From assembly GCA_964651785.1 (NCBI GenBank), contig CAZYWJ010000005.1, positions 1-64,000 of the forward strand: a stretch of DNA of 64,000 nucleotides, given 5' to 3'. Below the pieces are notes generated by a model. It was not told the origin of the DNA. It saw only the letters and a list, made by a program, of their open reading frames with translations, and searched no databases. This DNA is from JAKVAV01 sp964651785. GTDB taxonomy: Bacteria > Bacteroidota > Bacteroidia > Flavobacteriales_D > Cryomorphaceae. A program made the translations under genes and the position numbers. Below, one piece after another: positions 51,594 to 61,076 of this stretch (the first letter of the stretch is position 1; each line of letters starts with the position of its first letter).

Positions 51594-52367
51594 TTACTGA
51601 CAAGCAATCTCGCTAAAGTCTATCTCCTCGGCGGTACCTTCATTTTGAGAATAGGCATCGGTAAACAATACGAAGCTATCAATACCGTGACCTTCAGAGC
51701 GCCCGGATACTTCGATGGCATACATTCCCGGATGGGTAAAAACGGCGTAGATGTTATGCGCATCGTGATCGCTGGTTGAAGCTTGCCATTTCCAGTCGAG
51801 GTTATTCATGTAAATTTTGAACCAGCCATCGGCTCCCGCTCCATTCGGTGTGGTATTGTTTTGATCGGCACTTTCGGGAATAGGCGGCAATTCGGTTTCT
51901 TTCGGATAAACGATGTGTCCGTTGTTTTTCATTCCGTAAAAATGGGCCGCATCAGGAATGCGAAGCCATGAGTCATTGTGCTCGGTATTGTTGTTGCCCA
52001 TGGTGATTTTCGATCGCCAGAGAAAGCGATAAGTTCCGGGCGTAGTGATTTGCACTTTGAAAGTAAGCAAGCCATTCCCGGGATTTCCCATGGAGCTTGG
52101 TCCGTCCCATACCAATAAACCTTGTCCCGAATAACCCGGAATATCCGTGTTGAAACTCCAGTTCGTTTCAGAATAATCGGCCGCAACAAAATCAACCTTG
52201 ACCAAACCACTGTCCTCAACGAAAACGGGAGTGCCATTTTCGGGACACTCAAAGGAGGGTGGAGTCAGCATCGATGGTTTGGCCCCGTCGTTGTCGTCAT
52301 CTTTATTGCAGGAAGTTAGAAATAGGAAAAATAGAAAAGGGGAGAAAAGAAGCGTGAGTCTTTTCAT
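51594..52367 (-). CDS. Secreted lipoprotein with carbohydrate-binding-like beta-sandwich
   Basis: 257 aa. Lipobox FLTSC (Cys20) followed by an acidic DDDND linker. The domain has GLLVWDGPSSMGNPGNGLLTFKVQI, PGTYRFLWRSKI and a solvent-exposed aromatic set (W, Y), with the C-terminal HPGMYAIEVSGRSEGHGIDSFVLF. This looks like a CBM-type or jelly-roll sandwich in which HGID-F-V-L-F is the final strand. Ligand unknown. It lies downstream of the two-component system genes on the same strand. Confidence 0.65.
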   Translation of the reverse strand: MKRLTLLFSPFLFFLFLTSCNKDDDNDGAKPSMLTPPSFECPENGTPVFVEDSGLVKVDFVAADYSETNWSFNTDIPGYSGQGLLVWDGPSSMGNPGNGLLTFKVQITTPGTYRFLWRSKITMGNNNTEHNDSWLRIPDAAHFYGMKNNGHIVYPKETELPPIPESADQNNTTPNGAGADGWFKIYMNNLDWKWQASTSDHDAHNIYAVFTHPGMYAIEVSGRSEGHGIDSFVLFTDAYSQNEGTAEEIDFSEIACQ

Positions 52368-52447
52368 GGTTTCTAAACTTTAATGGGTCTACGCAGGGAA
52401 AGCTCATTTGTTCGAACAATTCCCATTTTTAGGTAGCTCTCGCTGTT

Positions 52448-53200
52448 TCACTTATCTACCCATGATTTAAAATCCGTGTACTTATCCATACTCACGAATA
52501 TTTCTCGGTCCGTTTCAGGTGTGAGATGAATTCGAAGCTTATTTGCACTGTAGCGGTTCATTGACTGAATAGCTTCTGCTGATATGATAAATTGACGGTT
52601 AACACGATAAAATTTAGATGGATCAAGTAAATGCGTTAGTTTCTCCAGCGTAGGATCTATCAGATACTGTTTCCCGGCCTTCGTGATCAAATAACAATAT
52701 TTATTTTCCGCGAAGAAGTAAGCCACCTCTTCCACATCGATTTTTTTCAGCGTATTTCCTTCGCTGATTAAAAAACGCGTTTTGTATGTTTTTGGTAAGA
52801 AAGATTTTATGATTTCCTCGAACCGGGTTTTATTACCAAACTGTCTTTGCAAGCTTTCATACTTATCAAAGCTGCGCGATAAATCATCTGGATTAATTGG
52901 CTTAAGAAGGTAGTCAATACCATTTACTTTAAACGCATTGATCGTGTATTCGTCAAATGCCGTGGTGAAAATGATGGGTGCATCGATTGATACTTCATCC
53001 ATAATTGCAAAACTCAATCCATCTTCCAAATGAATATCCATAAATACGAGGTCAGGAGCCTCGTTTTGCTGAAACCAATTTATAGCTTCCCTCACTGAAG
53101 CGAGTAGAGAGACGACCTCAATAGATGGATCGTACTTCGCGATCATGGCTGCCAGCTTTTTTTGCGCCAGCGTTTCATCTTCGATAATGACAATTTTCAT
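52448..53200 (-). CDS. LytTR-family response regulator
   Basis: 250 aa. Receiver domain with the acidic pocket I-I-E-D-E and phosphoacceptor Asp55 in VFMDIHLEDG, conserved TTAFDEYTINAF and K in LLKPI. C-terminal LytTR DNA-binding domain from ~135 (VEEVAYFFAENKYCYLITKAGKQY ... FYRVNRQFIISAEAIQSM). It overlaps the kinase gene by 4 bp (ATGA) and is the cognate regulator. Confidence 0.92.
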   Translation of the reverse strand: MKIVIIEDETLAQKKLAAMIAKYDPSIEVVSLLASVREAINWFQQNEAPDLVFMDIHLEDGLSFAIMDEVSIDAPIIFTTAFDEYTINAFKVNGIDYLLKPINPDDLSRSFDKYESLQRQFGNKTRFEEIIKSFLPKTYKTRFLISEGNTLKKIDVEEVAYFFAENKYCYLITKAGKQYLIDPTLEKLTHLLDPSKFYRVNRQFIISAEAIQSMNRYSANKLRIHLTPETDREIFVSMDKYTDFKSWVDK

Positions 53201-55164
53201 TTCTCGGCAGTTTTAATGAGTGGAATTTTGGCGACGTAGGAATTATTGGATATTCGGAACTCAGGCATGCGATCGCTAAGTAGTCGATATCTTTCAATTA
53301 TATTTTTTAGTCCTAATCCGGTTGAGGGCGTTTGCTGAAGCCTCAATTGCAGGTTGTTTTTAACGGTGAGATAGCCTTCGGGGCTGTCCGAAATTTCGAT
53401 AATCAGCGGTTCGGTTTTCGATACGATATTGTGTTTAACCGCATTCTCAATGAGTAGTTGCAGCGTTAAGGGTGCCACCAGATCATTCATGGATTGAGCA
53501 CCGATATTTACTTTGATTTCAAGTTTATCTTCAAAACGAATTTGGAGAAGGAATGCAAACGATTGCATGAAATCCATTTCGGTTTTGAGAGGCACCAGAT
53601 CCATGTCCTTTTGCTCCAATAGGTATCGATAGGATTTAGCCAACTGGTCAATGAATTTTTCCGAGAGATTTTGGTCAATGTGAACCAAGGAAGAAAGTAC
53701 GTTCAAGCTGTTGAATAGAAAGTGAGGATTTACCTGATTTTTCAGGGATTCCAACTGGGCCAGCGCCATTCCTTTTTCTCGCTCTTCGTTTTCAGTATTC
53801 TTTCGGATCAGGGCTGAAGTCACAATCTCATTGCAAATTTGCAAGAGGGTAATGTCTTCATCGTTCCAATGCTTTGTTTTTAAAACCGTATCATAGCCTA
53901 AAAATCCAATCAATTCATTGTTGACCTTCATCGGTATCAGCAAAATTGACAAAGTTGAATCGCTCTCAAAGACTTCGCGTAGCCTCTTCGCTTCAAGTGG
54001 CATATCCTCTAAATGTTCAATTGCAATTACCTCGCCTTTTTCGAGTTTGGATGTCATCCAATCTAATCCATGCATTGAGAGACCGGTATTGTAATAAAGT
54101 GAGGGAAATCTCTCTCCATCAGGTCTTCGCCATTCATGGAGACACTCATATTTTTCCATCACTTTATTCAATTGATAGACGTATACCCGGTCTACGGAAG
54201 CAACCTTTCCCAGATTTTTCAAAGTCTCTTCCAAGCTATCTCGGAAGTCATTTTTCAGAAATGATTTAGATACCTCCAATAAAAAGCGATACTGTTCTCT
54301 TTGCCTTTTAAGAATATCTTGTTGACTAACCTCGGCACTCACATCTGTGAGTGTCAGAATGGTGCCTTTCATTTTTGAGTTCAGTTTGGCAGAAACGGTC
54401 CGCAAGTCCATGTATTTGATTTCCTGCGATTTGGTCACTATTCGCAATCGGAGTTTATCAGAACCATGTGAGTCTCCCTTGATGTCATTCATCAGATTGA
54501 CGCGTAGATGTTCATCATCCCGATGAATCATAAATAAGGGTTCTCGATCCCTGATTTCATCCACCGTATATCCCGTAGCCGATTCGACCGAAGTGGAGGT
54601 GTAGATTACCTTGTTCTGAGCATTTACCACTTGAACGACGTCTTCAAGGTTATCCAGTAAAGTCTCAAAGTACTTCTCCATTCGGACTTGAGTTGCGAGA
54701 CGCTCGTTGCGCTTAATGCTCTCAAATCGACGGCTGATGTTGATTACTGCCAGCGCGCCCAAGGTCAGCAAAAATGCAATGAAGATTTCCAGCAGCAACT
54801 GACTCCCGGAAGGAAGAGCTCGTGACAACATTCGGTGAAAGAGATAGGCTAAAACTGCCATGGTAACCGAAGCAAAAACGTAAGCTGAAAGAATGGATAA
54901 GGCAATGTGTTGATGCGTCTTTTCGAAGAGAGAAAAGCGTTTTTCAACTAAATATTGAATCCATTTGGCCCCTTCAAAAAGAAATAGAAAAAGTAAGGTG
55001 TTTTCCAGAAGGTTTAGAAGAAAGGCAGATGTTACCGCCGTGTTGAGTAGCACTTGCTGGCAGAATATCAGCAAGGCCAAAAAAAAGGACAACAACAATT
55101 GCCATTTTCGGCTAAAAACGTCCTCAACATCTGCCCTTTGAGAACTAATCCTTCGAAGATTCAT
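53197..55164 (-). CDS. LytS-type sensor histidine kinase with PAS and GAF domains
   Basis: 655 aa. Four predicted transmembrane helices (~24-145) without a large extracytoplasmic domain, then PAS (~165-290), GAF (~300-455) and the 5TM-Lyt/His_kinase domain: N-P-H-F-L-F-N-S-L-N-V-L H-box, LLIENAVKHN N-box and TGLGLKNIIERY G-box. It is the first gene of a two-gene operon and signals to the downstream LytTR regulator. The stimulus is unknown. Confidence 0.9.
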   Translation of the reverse strand: MNLRRISSQRADVEDVFSRKWQLLLSFFLALLIFCQQVLLNTAVTSAFLLNLLENTLLFLFLFEGAKWIQYLVEKRFSLFEKTHQHIALSILSAYVFASVTMAVLAYLFHRMLSRALPSGSQLLLEIFIAFLLTLGALAVINISRRFESIKRNERLATQVRMEKYFETLLDNLEDVVQVVNAQNKVIYTSTSVESATGYTVDEIRDREPLFMIHRDDEHLRVNLMNDIKGDSHGSDKLRLRIVTKSQEIKYMDLRTVSAKLNSKMKGTILTLTDVSAEVSQQDILKRQREQYRFLLEVSKSFLKNDFRDSLEETLKNLGKVASVDRVYVYQLNKVMEKYECLHEWRRPDGERFPSLYYNTGLSMHGLDWMTSKLEKGEVIAIEHLEDMPLEAKRLREVFESDSTLSILLIPMKVNNELIGFLGYDTVLKTKHWNDEDITLLQICNEIVTSALIRKNTENEEREKGMALAQLESLKNQVNPHFLFNSLNVLSSLVHIDQNLSEKFIDQLAKSYRYLLEQKDMDLVPLKTEMDFMQSFAFLLQIRFEDKLEIKVNIGAQSMNDLVAPLTLQLLIENAVKHNIVSKTEPLIIEISDSPEGYLTVKNNLQLRLQQTPSTGLGLKNIIERYRLLSDRMPEFRISNNSYVAKIPLIKTAEK

Positions 55165-55203
55165 ATTTCAATGCAAGATTACACGTAAACCACCAAATTA
55201 TTT

Positions 55204-55239
55204 TGCGACGGAGGCAAAATTTTCATGCACTCCGTCGCA
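55204..55239. promoter_or_regulatory. Perfect 10-bp inverted repeat upstream of the LytS/LytTR operon
   Basis: TGCGACGGAG (55204-55213) and CTCCGTCGCA (55230-55239) with a 16-nt loop, 40 bp before the kinase ATG and 24 bp after the end of the barrel gene. There is no T-run on the minus strand, so it is not a good terminator for that gene. It could be a regulator-binding site or a 5' leader hairpin. Confidence 0.5.
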
Positions 55240-55262
55240 TTTTGTTTGTCGTTGTCTATAGT

Positions 55263-55901
55263 CTAAAACTTTCCGACCTTGATGCTCAAGTTGGCCATGA
55301 GACCGGAGAGATCTCCCGGTACGCCGTTTAATTCTCTTTCAGAGGTGAAACGGTATCCCACGCCCCCTGCCAATCGAATATTCTTGTGAATATTTAATTC
55401 AACGTGCATGGAAGGATTCACGACTAAGTATTGCTGTTTTTCCAGTTCAATGTTATCGAGTTCATTGTCCTCATCAGGCATTTGTCGGTTTGCAGAAAGT
55501 TCTGCATAACCCACACCCAGCATCACAGGGAAGGTGAGGTGAACAACCTCTTTATTCCAAATGACGGGCTCCAGATGAATACCGTATTCGTAGCCTTCGA
55601 GGTAGCCGCCGCGACCTTCGTCAACGAAATCCAGTTTTATTCGGTTGTAGCGATTAGTGTATGATCTTCCACTCACGCCCACACGGAAATTTTCATTGAA
55701 AATGACTCCTCCGGAAATAGCATTGAAAAATACGTCACGGTCAACTACCTCAGCGTAAACGGCAGGTACTTCCACAAACCATCCGGTGAGTTTAAAGTCG
55801 CCTCTAAGCAATGTCTTGGTTTCTTGGGTTTGAGCTTGAATGGCGAAGGGGGCCAAAATCGCCAAGATAGCGATCAAAATTTGTATTGCAATTGTTTTCA
55901 T
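55263..55901 (-). CDS. Predicted outer-membrane beta-barrel protein
   Basis: 212 aa from the ATG at 55899-55901, giving a signal peptide MKTIAIQILIAILAILAPFAIQAQ; the longer ORF to 55967 adds residues from the upstream region. Alternating strands (FNENFRVGVSGRSYTNRY, GYLEGYEYGIHLEPVIW, VNPSMHVELNIHKNIRLAGGVGYRF) and a C-terminal LMANLSIKVGKF ending in Phe are typical of small barrels. It lies just upstream of the LytS/LytTR genes on the same strand. Confidence 0.65.
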   Translation of the reverse strand: MKTIAIQILIAILAILAPFAIQAQTQETKTLLRGDFKLTGWFVEVPAVYAEVVDRDVFFNAISGGVIFNENFRVGVSGRSYTNRYNRIKLDFVDEGRGGYLEGYEYGIHLEPVIWNKEVVHLTFPVMLGVGYAELSANRQMPDEDNELDNIELEKQQYLVVNPSMHVELNIHKNIRLAGGVGYRFTSERELNGVPGDLSGLMANLSIKVGKF

Positions 55902-56312
55902 TGGTTTAGATTTTGCGCCAAAAGTATGTGGCACTTGAGCTGTTATAAACCTAAATAGAGTGAACACCGAGAAAACGAGAGTGAGTCATCGTTTTGTCTA
56001 TTGACGGGCAGTTATTCATTATTTCGCCATCTAATTCAGAGTCGATTTTTTTGAATGAGAAATTTGATAGTTGGAAAAAAGGCGACTGATCGGAGACTCA
56101 AAGAATTACTTCGAGATGCTTTTTACGACTCCAAATAACTCAATCATTCAGAAGACACTGAAAGAGATTACCTTTCTTATCCGAACATGCTCAATGGAAG
56201 AATGCGGTGAACATTTCCCGCCAAGTAAAAGACTGAATCACTTTCGGACCAAAAAAATCATCAACTTTTCGATCTTTATGACCTCCACTATCCCGATTTC
56301 AGCAGATGATCA
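55902..56312. other. Non-coding stretch, possible decayed coding sequence
   Basis: No supported gene. An 83-codon ORF at 56071-56322 looks like a chance frame. A second frame through 56085-56330 has protein-like sequence (RRLKELLRDAFYDSK, NHQLFDLYDLHYPDF) broken by several stops, which may be a remnant too degraded to identify. Confidence 0.4.
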
Positions 56313-56380
56313 GCCGGATTAGAAACGTTTTAAAAGATCGATTTCTGATTATGAAAAATCAGAAACAGATTTAATCCGGC
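56313..56380. repeat. Nested inverted repeats (two concentric hairpins)
   Basis: Outer arms GCCGGATTA (56313-56321) and TAATCCGGC (56372-56380) are perfect complements. Inside them TTTCTGATT (56342-56350) and AATCAGAAA (56357-56365) form a second hairpin with a 6-nt loop. It abuts the FkbM remnant. Possible remains of a mobile or repeat element, or a strong structural signal. Confidence 0.5.
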
Positions 56381-56996
56381 CGTGCAGATAGGTCAGCGTC
56401 AGCTCTATTTAAAATACTGCGAGTAAGCGGAACAAGGTAAATTGCCGACCATCTCGGAAACAGGATTTCGCGTATTCTCACGGTTTGAAACAGATGGGAT
56501 GCTCCTGTTCATTTTTTCGGTGCCTGGAATGACCAACAAGACTTTCGTTGAAATCGGTTCAGATGACGGTGTGAATAGAAATTCGGCTAACCTCTATTTC
56601 AAATTTGGTTGGAGGGGGCTTTTCATCGACGGCAATCTCGCTAGCATCAAAAGGGGAAAACGATTTTTTAAAAACTATCCCCACCCTTGGTTTTACCAAC
56701 CGAAGTTTCTCCATGCCATGGTGAATCGGGAGAACGTGAATGACTTAATCAGAGGCCAAGGCTTTGAAGGAGAAGTCGGTTTCCTCTCCACCGATATCGA
56801 CGGCAATGATTACTGGGTTTGGGATGCTTTGGAGGTAATCGATCCGCAAGTGGTGATCATCGAATTGATATCGCTATCTGTGATTGCAGTAATTATACCG
56901 GGTCGACGCGTTGACCAAAAGAAAGGCCTCTTCTCGATAAGTTTGCTCGCCATTAATATTCTGCTCATCCTGCTTTCGGGTTGGGGTCTGCTTTAA
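56355..56996 (+). pseudogene. Truncated FkbM-family methyltransferase remnant with a foreign C-terminal segment
   Basis: Residues GFRVFSRFETDGMLLFIFSV, TNKTFVEIGSDDGVNRNSANLY, FGWRGLFIDGN, FLSTDIDGNDYWVWDALEVI match the SAM-binding core of FkbM-type methyltransferases. In the same frame upstream, VQIGQRQLYLKYCE then TAA (56424) then AEQGKLPTIS shows the N-terminus continues past an internal stop. After IIEL at 56867 the homology ends abruptly and the last 43 residues (IPGRRVDQKKGLFSISLLAIN...) look like the tail of an unrelated membrane protein. So the locus is a decayed methyltransferase joined to another fragment. Confidence 0.7.
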
Positions 56997-57014
56997 TTTC
57001 ACTATTTTCATCAC

Positions 57015-57293
57015 GTGTCTTCCTTTGGCCATGTACGGGATATGATGGAACGCTACGCGGCCAACCGTGAGCTGCTACAGGCTAAGCGCGAACGTCATTT
57101 CAGAAAAAGTAAAATTTTCGAAAACGTTCGATTTAAGTCCCGGTCAGGCCATCTATCGGAATTGAACAAAAGCGAATGGGAGCATGTAAAGAAAAGAATC
57201 AGAAGTCAAAAGAAACGCGAATTATGGCTTTGGATTATCACATCCATTATCGCGGTAACATTAGGCATTTGGGCTATTGACTATTTCCTTTGA
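57015..57293 (+). CDS. Small membrane-anchored protein
   Basis: 92 aa from a GTG at 57015. The N-terminal two thirds are basic and helical (SSFGHVRDMMERYAANRELLQAKRERHF); the C-terminus is one transmembrane helix (LWLWIITSIIAVTLGIWAIDYF). Similar small proteins starting M-S-S-F-G-H-V-R-D-M-x-x-R are common in this phylum; function unknown. Confidence 0.6.
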   Translation: MSSFGHVRDMMERYAANRELLQAKRERHFRKSKIFENVRFKSRSGHLSELNKSEWEHVKKRIRSQKKRELWLWIITSIIAVTLGIWAIDYFL

Positions 57294-57331
57294 GTCAAGT
57301 CAAAGAGATGCCTGCCGAGATATCATCTTAA

Positions 57332-58153
57332 TTATTCAGAAACCAGAAGAATTGAAATTCCCTTATCGTTGTTGATGAGGTTTTCCCGATCCACGGAGGA
57401 TATGAAGGAGAGATTTCCACTGTCATTCGCCATGACCGCAATAATTCCCGCACCCGATTTCTCGGCATACTTCAGCGTTTGATTGGCAAAGCCAACGGAA
57501 TATTCCGTCATTTCTTCCTGTACACGTTTGTGAGCTATTCCTTCTTCCGACAGCATTTGCTCGGCTTCCTCGATTTTTTGATTAATGGTTTTGCTGATTT
57601 CAGCCGCCACTCTTTTCACTGAGTAAAAATGAACATCTGCATTGAAGTGACTTGCCAACATTGCCACCGACCTTATTTTATTTTCAAAATTTTCGTGGCC
57701 GCCGTATGGAAATAAGATGCGCTTGACTCCCGACTTTGCCTTAACCACATCGGGTACGGTGAGAACGGGAGCGGGCGAACGCTCGGCAATTTTCAAAGCA
57801 TCCGCTCCGAAAAGTTTTTGACGTAAGCCTCGCGTGCCATGCGTTCCCATCAACACCAAGACGACTCCCGGCTCTGAAGCTACTGAGGGAATGGACGTGA
57901 GAATATTTCCTTCCTCGATACGGTGACTTACTTTCACCGCGTGGGTATCTCGAGCATTTTTACAAAGCTCCATCAAGTACACTTCAAGTTGTTCGGGTCG
58001 TTTACCTTTTTCCTTGAGCTGTTTTTCCGTTGTTCCGCCTCTCACGTGCAGTAGTTCAATCTCTTGATTTCCTATTCTTGATAGTTGACAGGCCAGTTCG
58101 AAGGCATTTTCTGCTGCGGGTGTAAAATCGGTCGGGACGAGTATTTTTTGCAT
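57332..58153 (-). CDS. Universal stress protein, two UspA-like domains
   Basis: 273 aa, about double a single Usp domain. First domain: ILVPTDFTPAAENAFELACQLS and V-L-M-G-T-H-G-T-R-G-L-R-Q-K-L-F-G-A, the G-2x-G-9x-G nucleotide-loop pattern with Ala in place of the last Ser/Thr. Second domain from ~135 (RILFPYGGHENFENKIRSVAMLA) lacks the glycine motif. Cytosolic, stress-related, exact role unknown. Confidence 0.88.
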   Translation of the reverse strand: MQKILVPTDFTPAAENAFELACQLSRIGNQEIELLHVRGGTTEKQLKEKGKRPEQLEVYLMELCKNARDTHAVKVSHRIEEGNILTSIPSVASEPGVVLVLMGTHGTRGLRQKLFGADALKIAERSPAPVLTVPDVVKAKSGVKRILFPYGGHENFENKIRSVAMLASHFNADVHFYSVKRVAAEISKTINQKIEEAEQMLSEEGIAHKRVQEEMTEYSVGFANQTLKYAEKSGAGIIAVMANDSGNLSFISSVDRENLINNDKGISILLVSE

Positions 58154-58288
58154 AAAACGGGAATTTCGAAGTTAAATGTGCAAAGTTTTTTTTGAATGAG
58201 ACGATGAAGTCTGTCTTAATGAGTTGCTTTTGAACCGGAAACGCTTAACTTAGGCCGTAGGTAACGCTCGATGACGACTCAGAACTGA

Positions 58289-58864
58289 ATGGAAAAGTAT
58301 AAGCATATATTCGACAGGATATTCGGCAGGCTTCAGGAAAACTTGCATCCCGATTTGACATATCATAATGCTGAACATACGCTTATGGTAATGGAATGGG
58401 CTAAGGAGCTTGCTCAGAAAGAGGGAGTTTCTGATCGGGAATACATCCTCATCCAAATTGCGGCACTTTTCCACGATACGGGTTTTTTGGTATCGCGAGA
58501 AGAACACGAACGTCGAAGCTGTGAAATAGCTCGACACGAGTTGTCTCAAGAAGATTTTTCCGATGAGGAAATTGAAGCAATTTGCGGAATGATCATGGCC
58601 ACGAAAATTCCGCAGACTCCTACCAATCAACTCGAGCGTATTCTGGTAGATGCTGATCTATACTATCTCGGCACCGATAAGTACTCTAAATTTGCCAATC
58701 AGCTCAGAGATGAGTTGAAGAGTTTTAATCCTGACATGAGTTCGGAAGATTGGAAAAGCATCCAAATCAAATTTTTGGAGAATCACAGATACAAAACTGC
58801 TTTTGCCAAAACTCACTTAGAGCCTGCAAAGATGAGACAGCTTGATGTCATCAGGAGATCCTGA
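58289..58864 (+). CDS. HD-domain metal-dependent phosphohydrolase
   Basis: 191 aa. Conserved metal ligands: H in TYHNAEHTLMVMEW, H-D in AALFHDTGFL, H in EEHERRSCEIARHEL and D in LVDADLYYLG. This arrangement is the HD/PDEase fold used for nucleotide or phosphate-ester hydrolysis. No further domain or partner suggests a substrate. Confidence 0.85.
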   Translation: MEKYKHIFDRIFGRLQENLHPDLTYHNAEHTLMVMEWAKELAQKEGVSDREYILIQIAALFHDTGFLVSREEHERRSCEIARHELSQEDFSDEEIEAICGMIMATKIPQTPTNQLERILVDADLYYLGTDKYSKFANQLRDELKSFNPDMSSEDWKSIQIKFLENHRYKTAFAKTHLEPAKMRQLDVIRRS

Positions 58865-58930
58865 TTCTGCATTTTATTATTTTATGGTGCAGGTTTTGAA
58901 AGGCTGAATCACCTGATCCTTATAAGAGCA

Positions 58931-60109
58931 ATGAAATCTAATTCCTATAAAATTCTGCTGGTATTTACCATACTGGTCGTTGGCCTGTATTTCTTCGTGA
59001 ATGGTATCATTGAAGCTTCGGGGTTTTTAAAGCCTCTTGTGCTTGCCGGTTTGCTGGCTATGGTTTTGATTCCGCTTTCGCAAAAGCTGGAATCATGGGG
59101 ATTTAATCGAGTGCTTTCCTCACTTTATTCAGTCCTGGTAGCCATGATGGCCTTACTACTCATTCTCGGTCTCTTGGTCGTACAGATAAACAAGATGTCG
59201 AACGATTGGCCAGACATTAAGGAAAACCTAAAACCGCAGGTTGATCGCTTCACGAACTTCGTTGAGAACACGCTAGGTCTCACCGAAAAGGAACTTCAAT
59301 CCATGTTGGAAGAGAATATGCCTTTTTCAGTAGGCGACCAAAACGGAGCCGGCCAAACGGAAAATTCGGAAGGGGACTCGAAAAAGTCGTCCATTCCCGG
59401 CATTTCTTCAAAAGCGGTGGGAACGGCGGGAAGTGCCTTGTTGAATATTGTCAGTTTTATGGGGACATTTTTTCTCGTTTTCATATATATCTTTTTTATC
59501 CTGTTCTATCGACGGAAGATAAAGCTGTCCGTGCTCAAATTTTTTGATGAAGAGAAACGCGACGAAACGAAAAAAGTGCTCAAGCAATCCGTTAAGCTAT
59601 CGGGGCAATATCTAATCGGTCGTTTAATTTTGATTTTCTTTTTGTCAATTATATACAGTGTCGGCCTGACTTCATTTGGAATTCAAAACGCTATTTTCAT
59701 CGGAGTTTTTTCCGCTATTCTGAGCATCATACCATATATCGGAAACATTATAGGAATGGTATTGGCCGTCATTATGGCCACCGTTTCGGGGGGTGAATTA
59801 TGGATGTATCTCGGTGTCGCCATCACATTCACCATCGCCCAATTTGTCGAAAGCTACATCTTACAACCTTATGTCGTTGGCGATAAGGTGGACCTCAATC
59901 CCATCGTGACTATTTTGGTAGTGGTAATCGGCGGAGCGGTTTGGGGAATTATGGGAATGATCATCAGCATACCCGTTTTCGGAATATGCAAAATTATTTT
60001 CGATCATATTCCCGCTACCAAGCCCCTGGGATATGCATTGGGAAGTGAAGATATCGGAAGTGATGACCCGAACTTTTTCGAAAAACTTTTCCGGAAGATT
60101 AAAAATTAG
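58931..60109 (+). CDS. AI-2E family transporter (PerM/YdiK-like membrane protein)
   Basis: 392 aa with the family's two groups of transmembrane helices: VFTILVVGLYFFVNGI..., LAGLLAMVLIPLSQKLESWG near the N-terminus, then FMGTFFLVFIYIFFILFYR and C-terminal segments ISIIPYIGNIIGMVLAVIMATVSG and GGAVWGIMGMIISIPVFGI. A ~60-aa soluble insertion lies at ~135-175. Members export autoinducer-2, indole or ions; the substrate cannot be inferred from the sequence. Confidence 0.85.
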   Translation: MKSNSYKILLVFTILVVGLYFFVNGIIEASGFLKPLVLAGLLAMVLIPLSQKLESWGFNRVLSSLYSVLVAMMALLLILGLLVVQINKMSNDWPDIKENLKPQVDRFTNFVENTLGLTEKELQSMLEENMPFSVGDQNGAGQTENSEGDSKKSSIPGISSKAVGTAGSALLNIVSFMGTFFLVFIYIFFILFYRRKIKLSVLKFFDEEKRDETKKVLKQSVKLSGQYLIGRLILIFFLSIIYSVGLTSFGIQNAIFIGVFSAILSIIPYIGNIIGMVLAVIMATVSGGELWMYLGVAITFTIAQFVESYILQPYVVGDKVDLNPIVTILVVVIGGAVWGIMGMIISIPVFGICKIIFDHIPATKPLGYALGSEDIGSDDPNFFEKLFRKIKN

Positions 60110-60156
60110 TCAAGCTTTGTCAATTCTTGGTTACTTTGACATTCACATCGCTTGAA

Positions 60157-61005
60157 ATGTCAGATTCTAAAACCATTATTGAGAAAATCATTGTCGAAGA
60201 TGCCGCGGGGGAGCGGCTGAGTGATTATGGTGTCGGCAGATTCGAATCATTGCCTTCCGGGAAAAGTGTGAAGAAGGCGATCAAGCGAGGGTTGATCTTG
60301 GTGAATGATCAAGTTTCAACTACGGCACATCGGGTCAGGTTGGGAGAAGAAATAGTAGTAATTGCGGACGATACGCGGCGACCGGAATATGCAAGGCAGC
60401 TTTCCATTCTGTTTGAGGATGAATATATGGCTGCAGTCCAAAAGCCTGCGGATCTTCCTGTAAGTGGCAATTTCTTTCGAACGGTGCAAAATGCCCTCGC
60501 CTTTAATTTAGCATTGAGCAATCAACCCGACGCGATGGCGGTACCACGACCTGTTCATCGCTTGGATCGATTAACAGGTGGGGTTTTGCTCATTGCAAAA
60601 ACGCGAAAAGCTGCTGCACATCTAGGAAATCAATTCGAAGAACGAAAAGTTAAGAAAACCTATTCGGCTTGGGTAGCAGGAGGGGTAGATGGCAAAATGG
60701 TGCTACGGGCGGCAATTGAGGGAAAAGAGGCGGTGACCGACATCATTCCTTTAAAAACCATTCACCACAAATTTTATGGTGAAATCACTTTCGTGAAAGC
60801 GATGCCGCAGACGGGGCGGCGCAATCAAATTCGCATCCATTTGGCAGAGGCCGACCGCCCTATTTTGGGCGACCTCAAGTTTGGAGGACCAAAATCGGGT
60901 AGAGGACTTTTTCTGTTTGCCGAGTCAATTGAATTTATTCATCCACAAAGCGAGGATGAGATGAAGGTGAATGCCATTCGTCCCAAGAAATTCAATTTTA
61001 GCTAG
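60157..61005 (+). CDS. RluA-family RNA pseudouridine synthase
   Basis: 282 aa from the ATG at 60157 (MSDSKTII); an upstream in-frame ATG at 60127 gives 10 poorly conserved residues. An S4-like N-terminal domain (KAIKRGLILVNDQVSTTAHRVRLGEEIVV) precedes the catalytic domain with P-V-H-R-L-D-R-L-T-G-G (catalytic Asp in HRLD), KKTYSAWV and TGRRNQIRIHLAEADRPILGDLKFG. It converts uridine to pseudouridine in rRNA or tRNA. It follows the transporter by 48 bp on the same strand. Confidence 0.88.
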   Translation: MSDSKTIIEKIIVEDAAGERLSDYGVGRFESLPSGKSVKKAIKRGLILVNDQVSTTAHRVRLGEEIVVIADDTRRPEYARQLSILFEDEYMAAVQKPADLPVSGNFFRTVQNALAFNLALSNQPDAMAVPRPVHRLDRLTGGVLLIAKTRKAAAHLGNQFEERKVKKTYSAWVAGGVDGKMVLRAAIEGKEAVTDIIPLKTIHHKFYGEITFVKAMPQTGRRNQIRIHLAEADRPILGDLKFGGPKSGRGLFLFAESIEFIHPQSEDEMKVNAIRPKKFNFS

Positions 61006-61076
61006 TCACGCGCCTGCTCCTTTGAGTTCAAATTTTGTCGGTGGGAGTCCCTTATAAACACAAAAAAATACCTGAA

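Noticed and set aside
56071..56322. 83-aa plus-strand ORF
   Set aside because: No recognisable features; a different frame looks more protein-like but is full of stops, so at best a decayed region.
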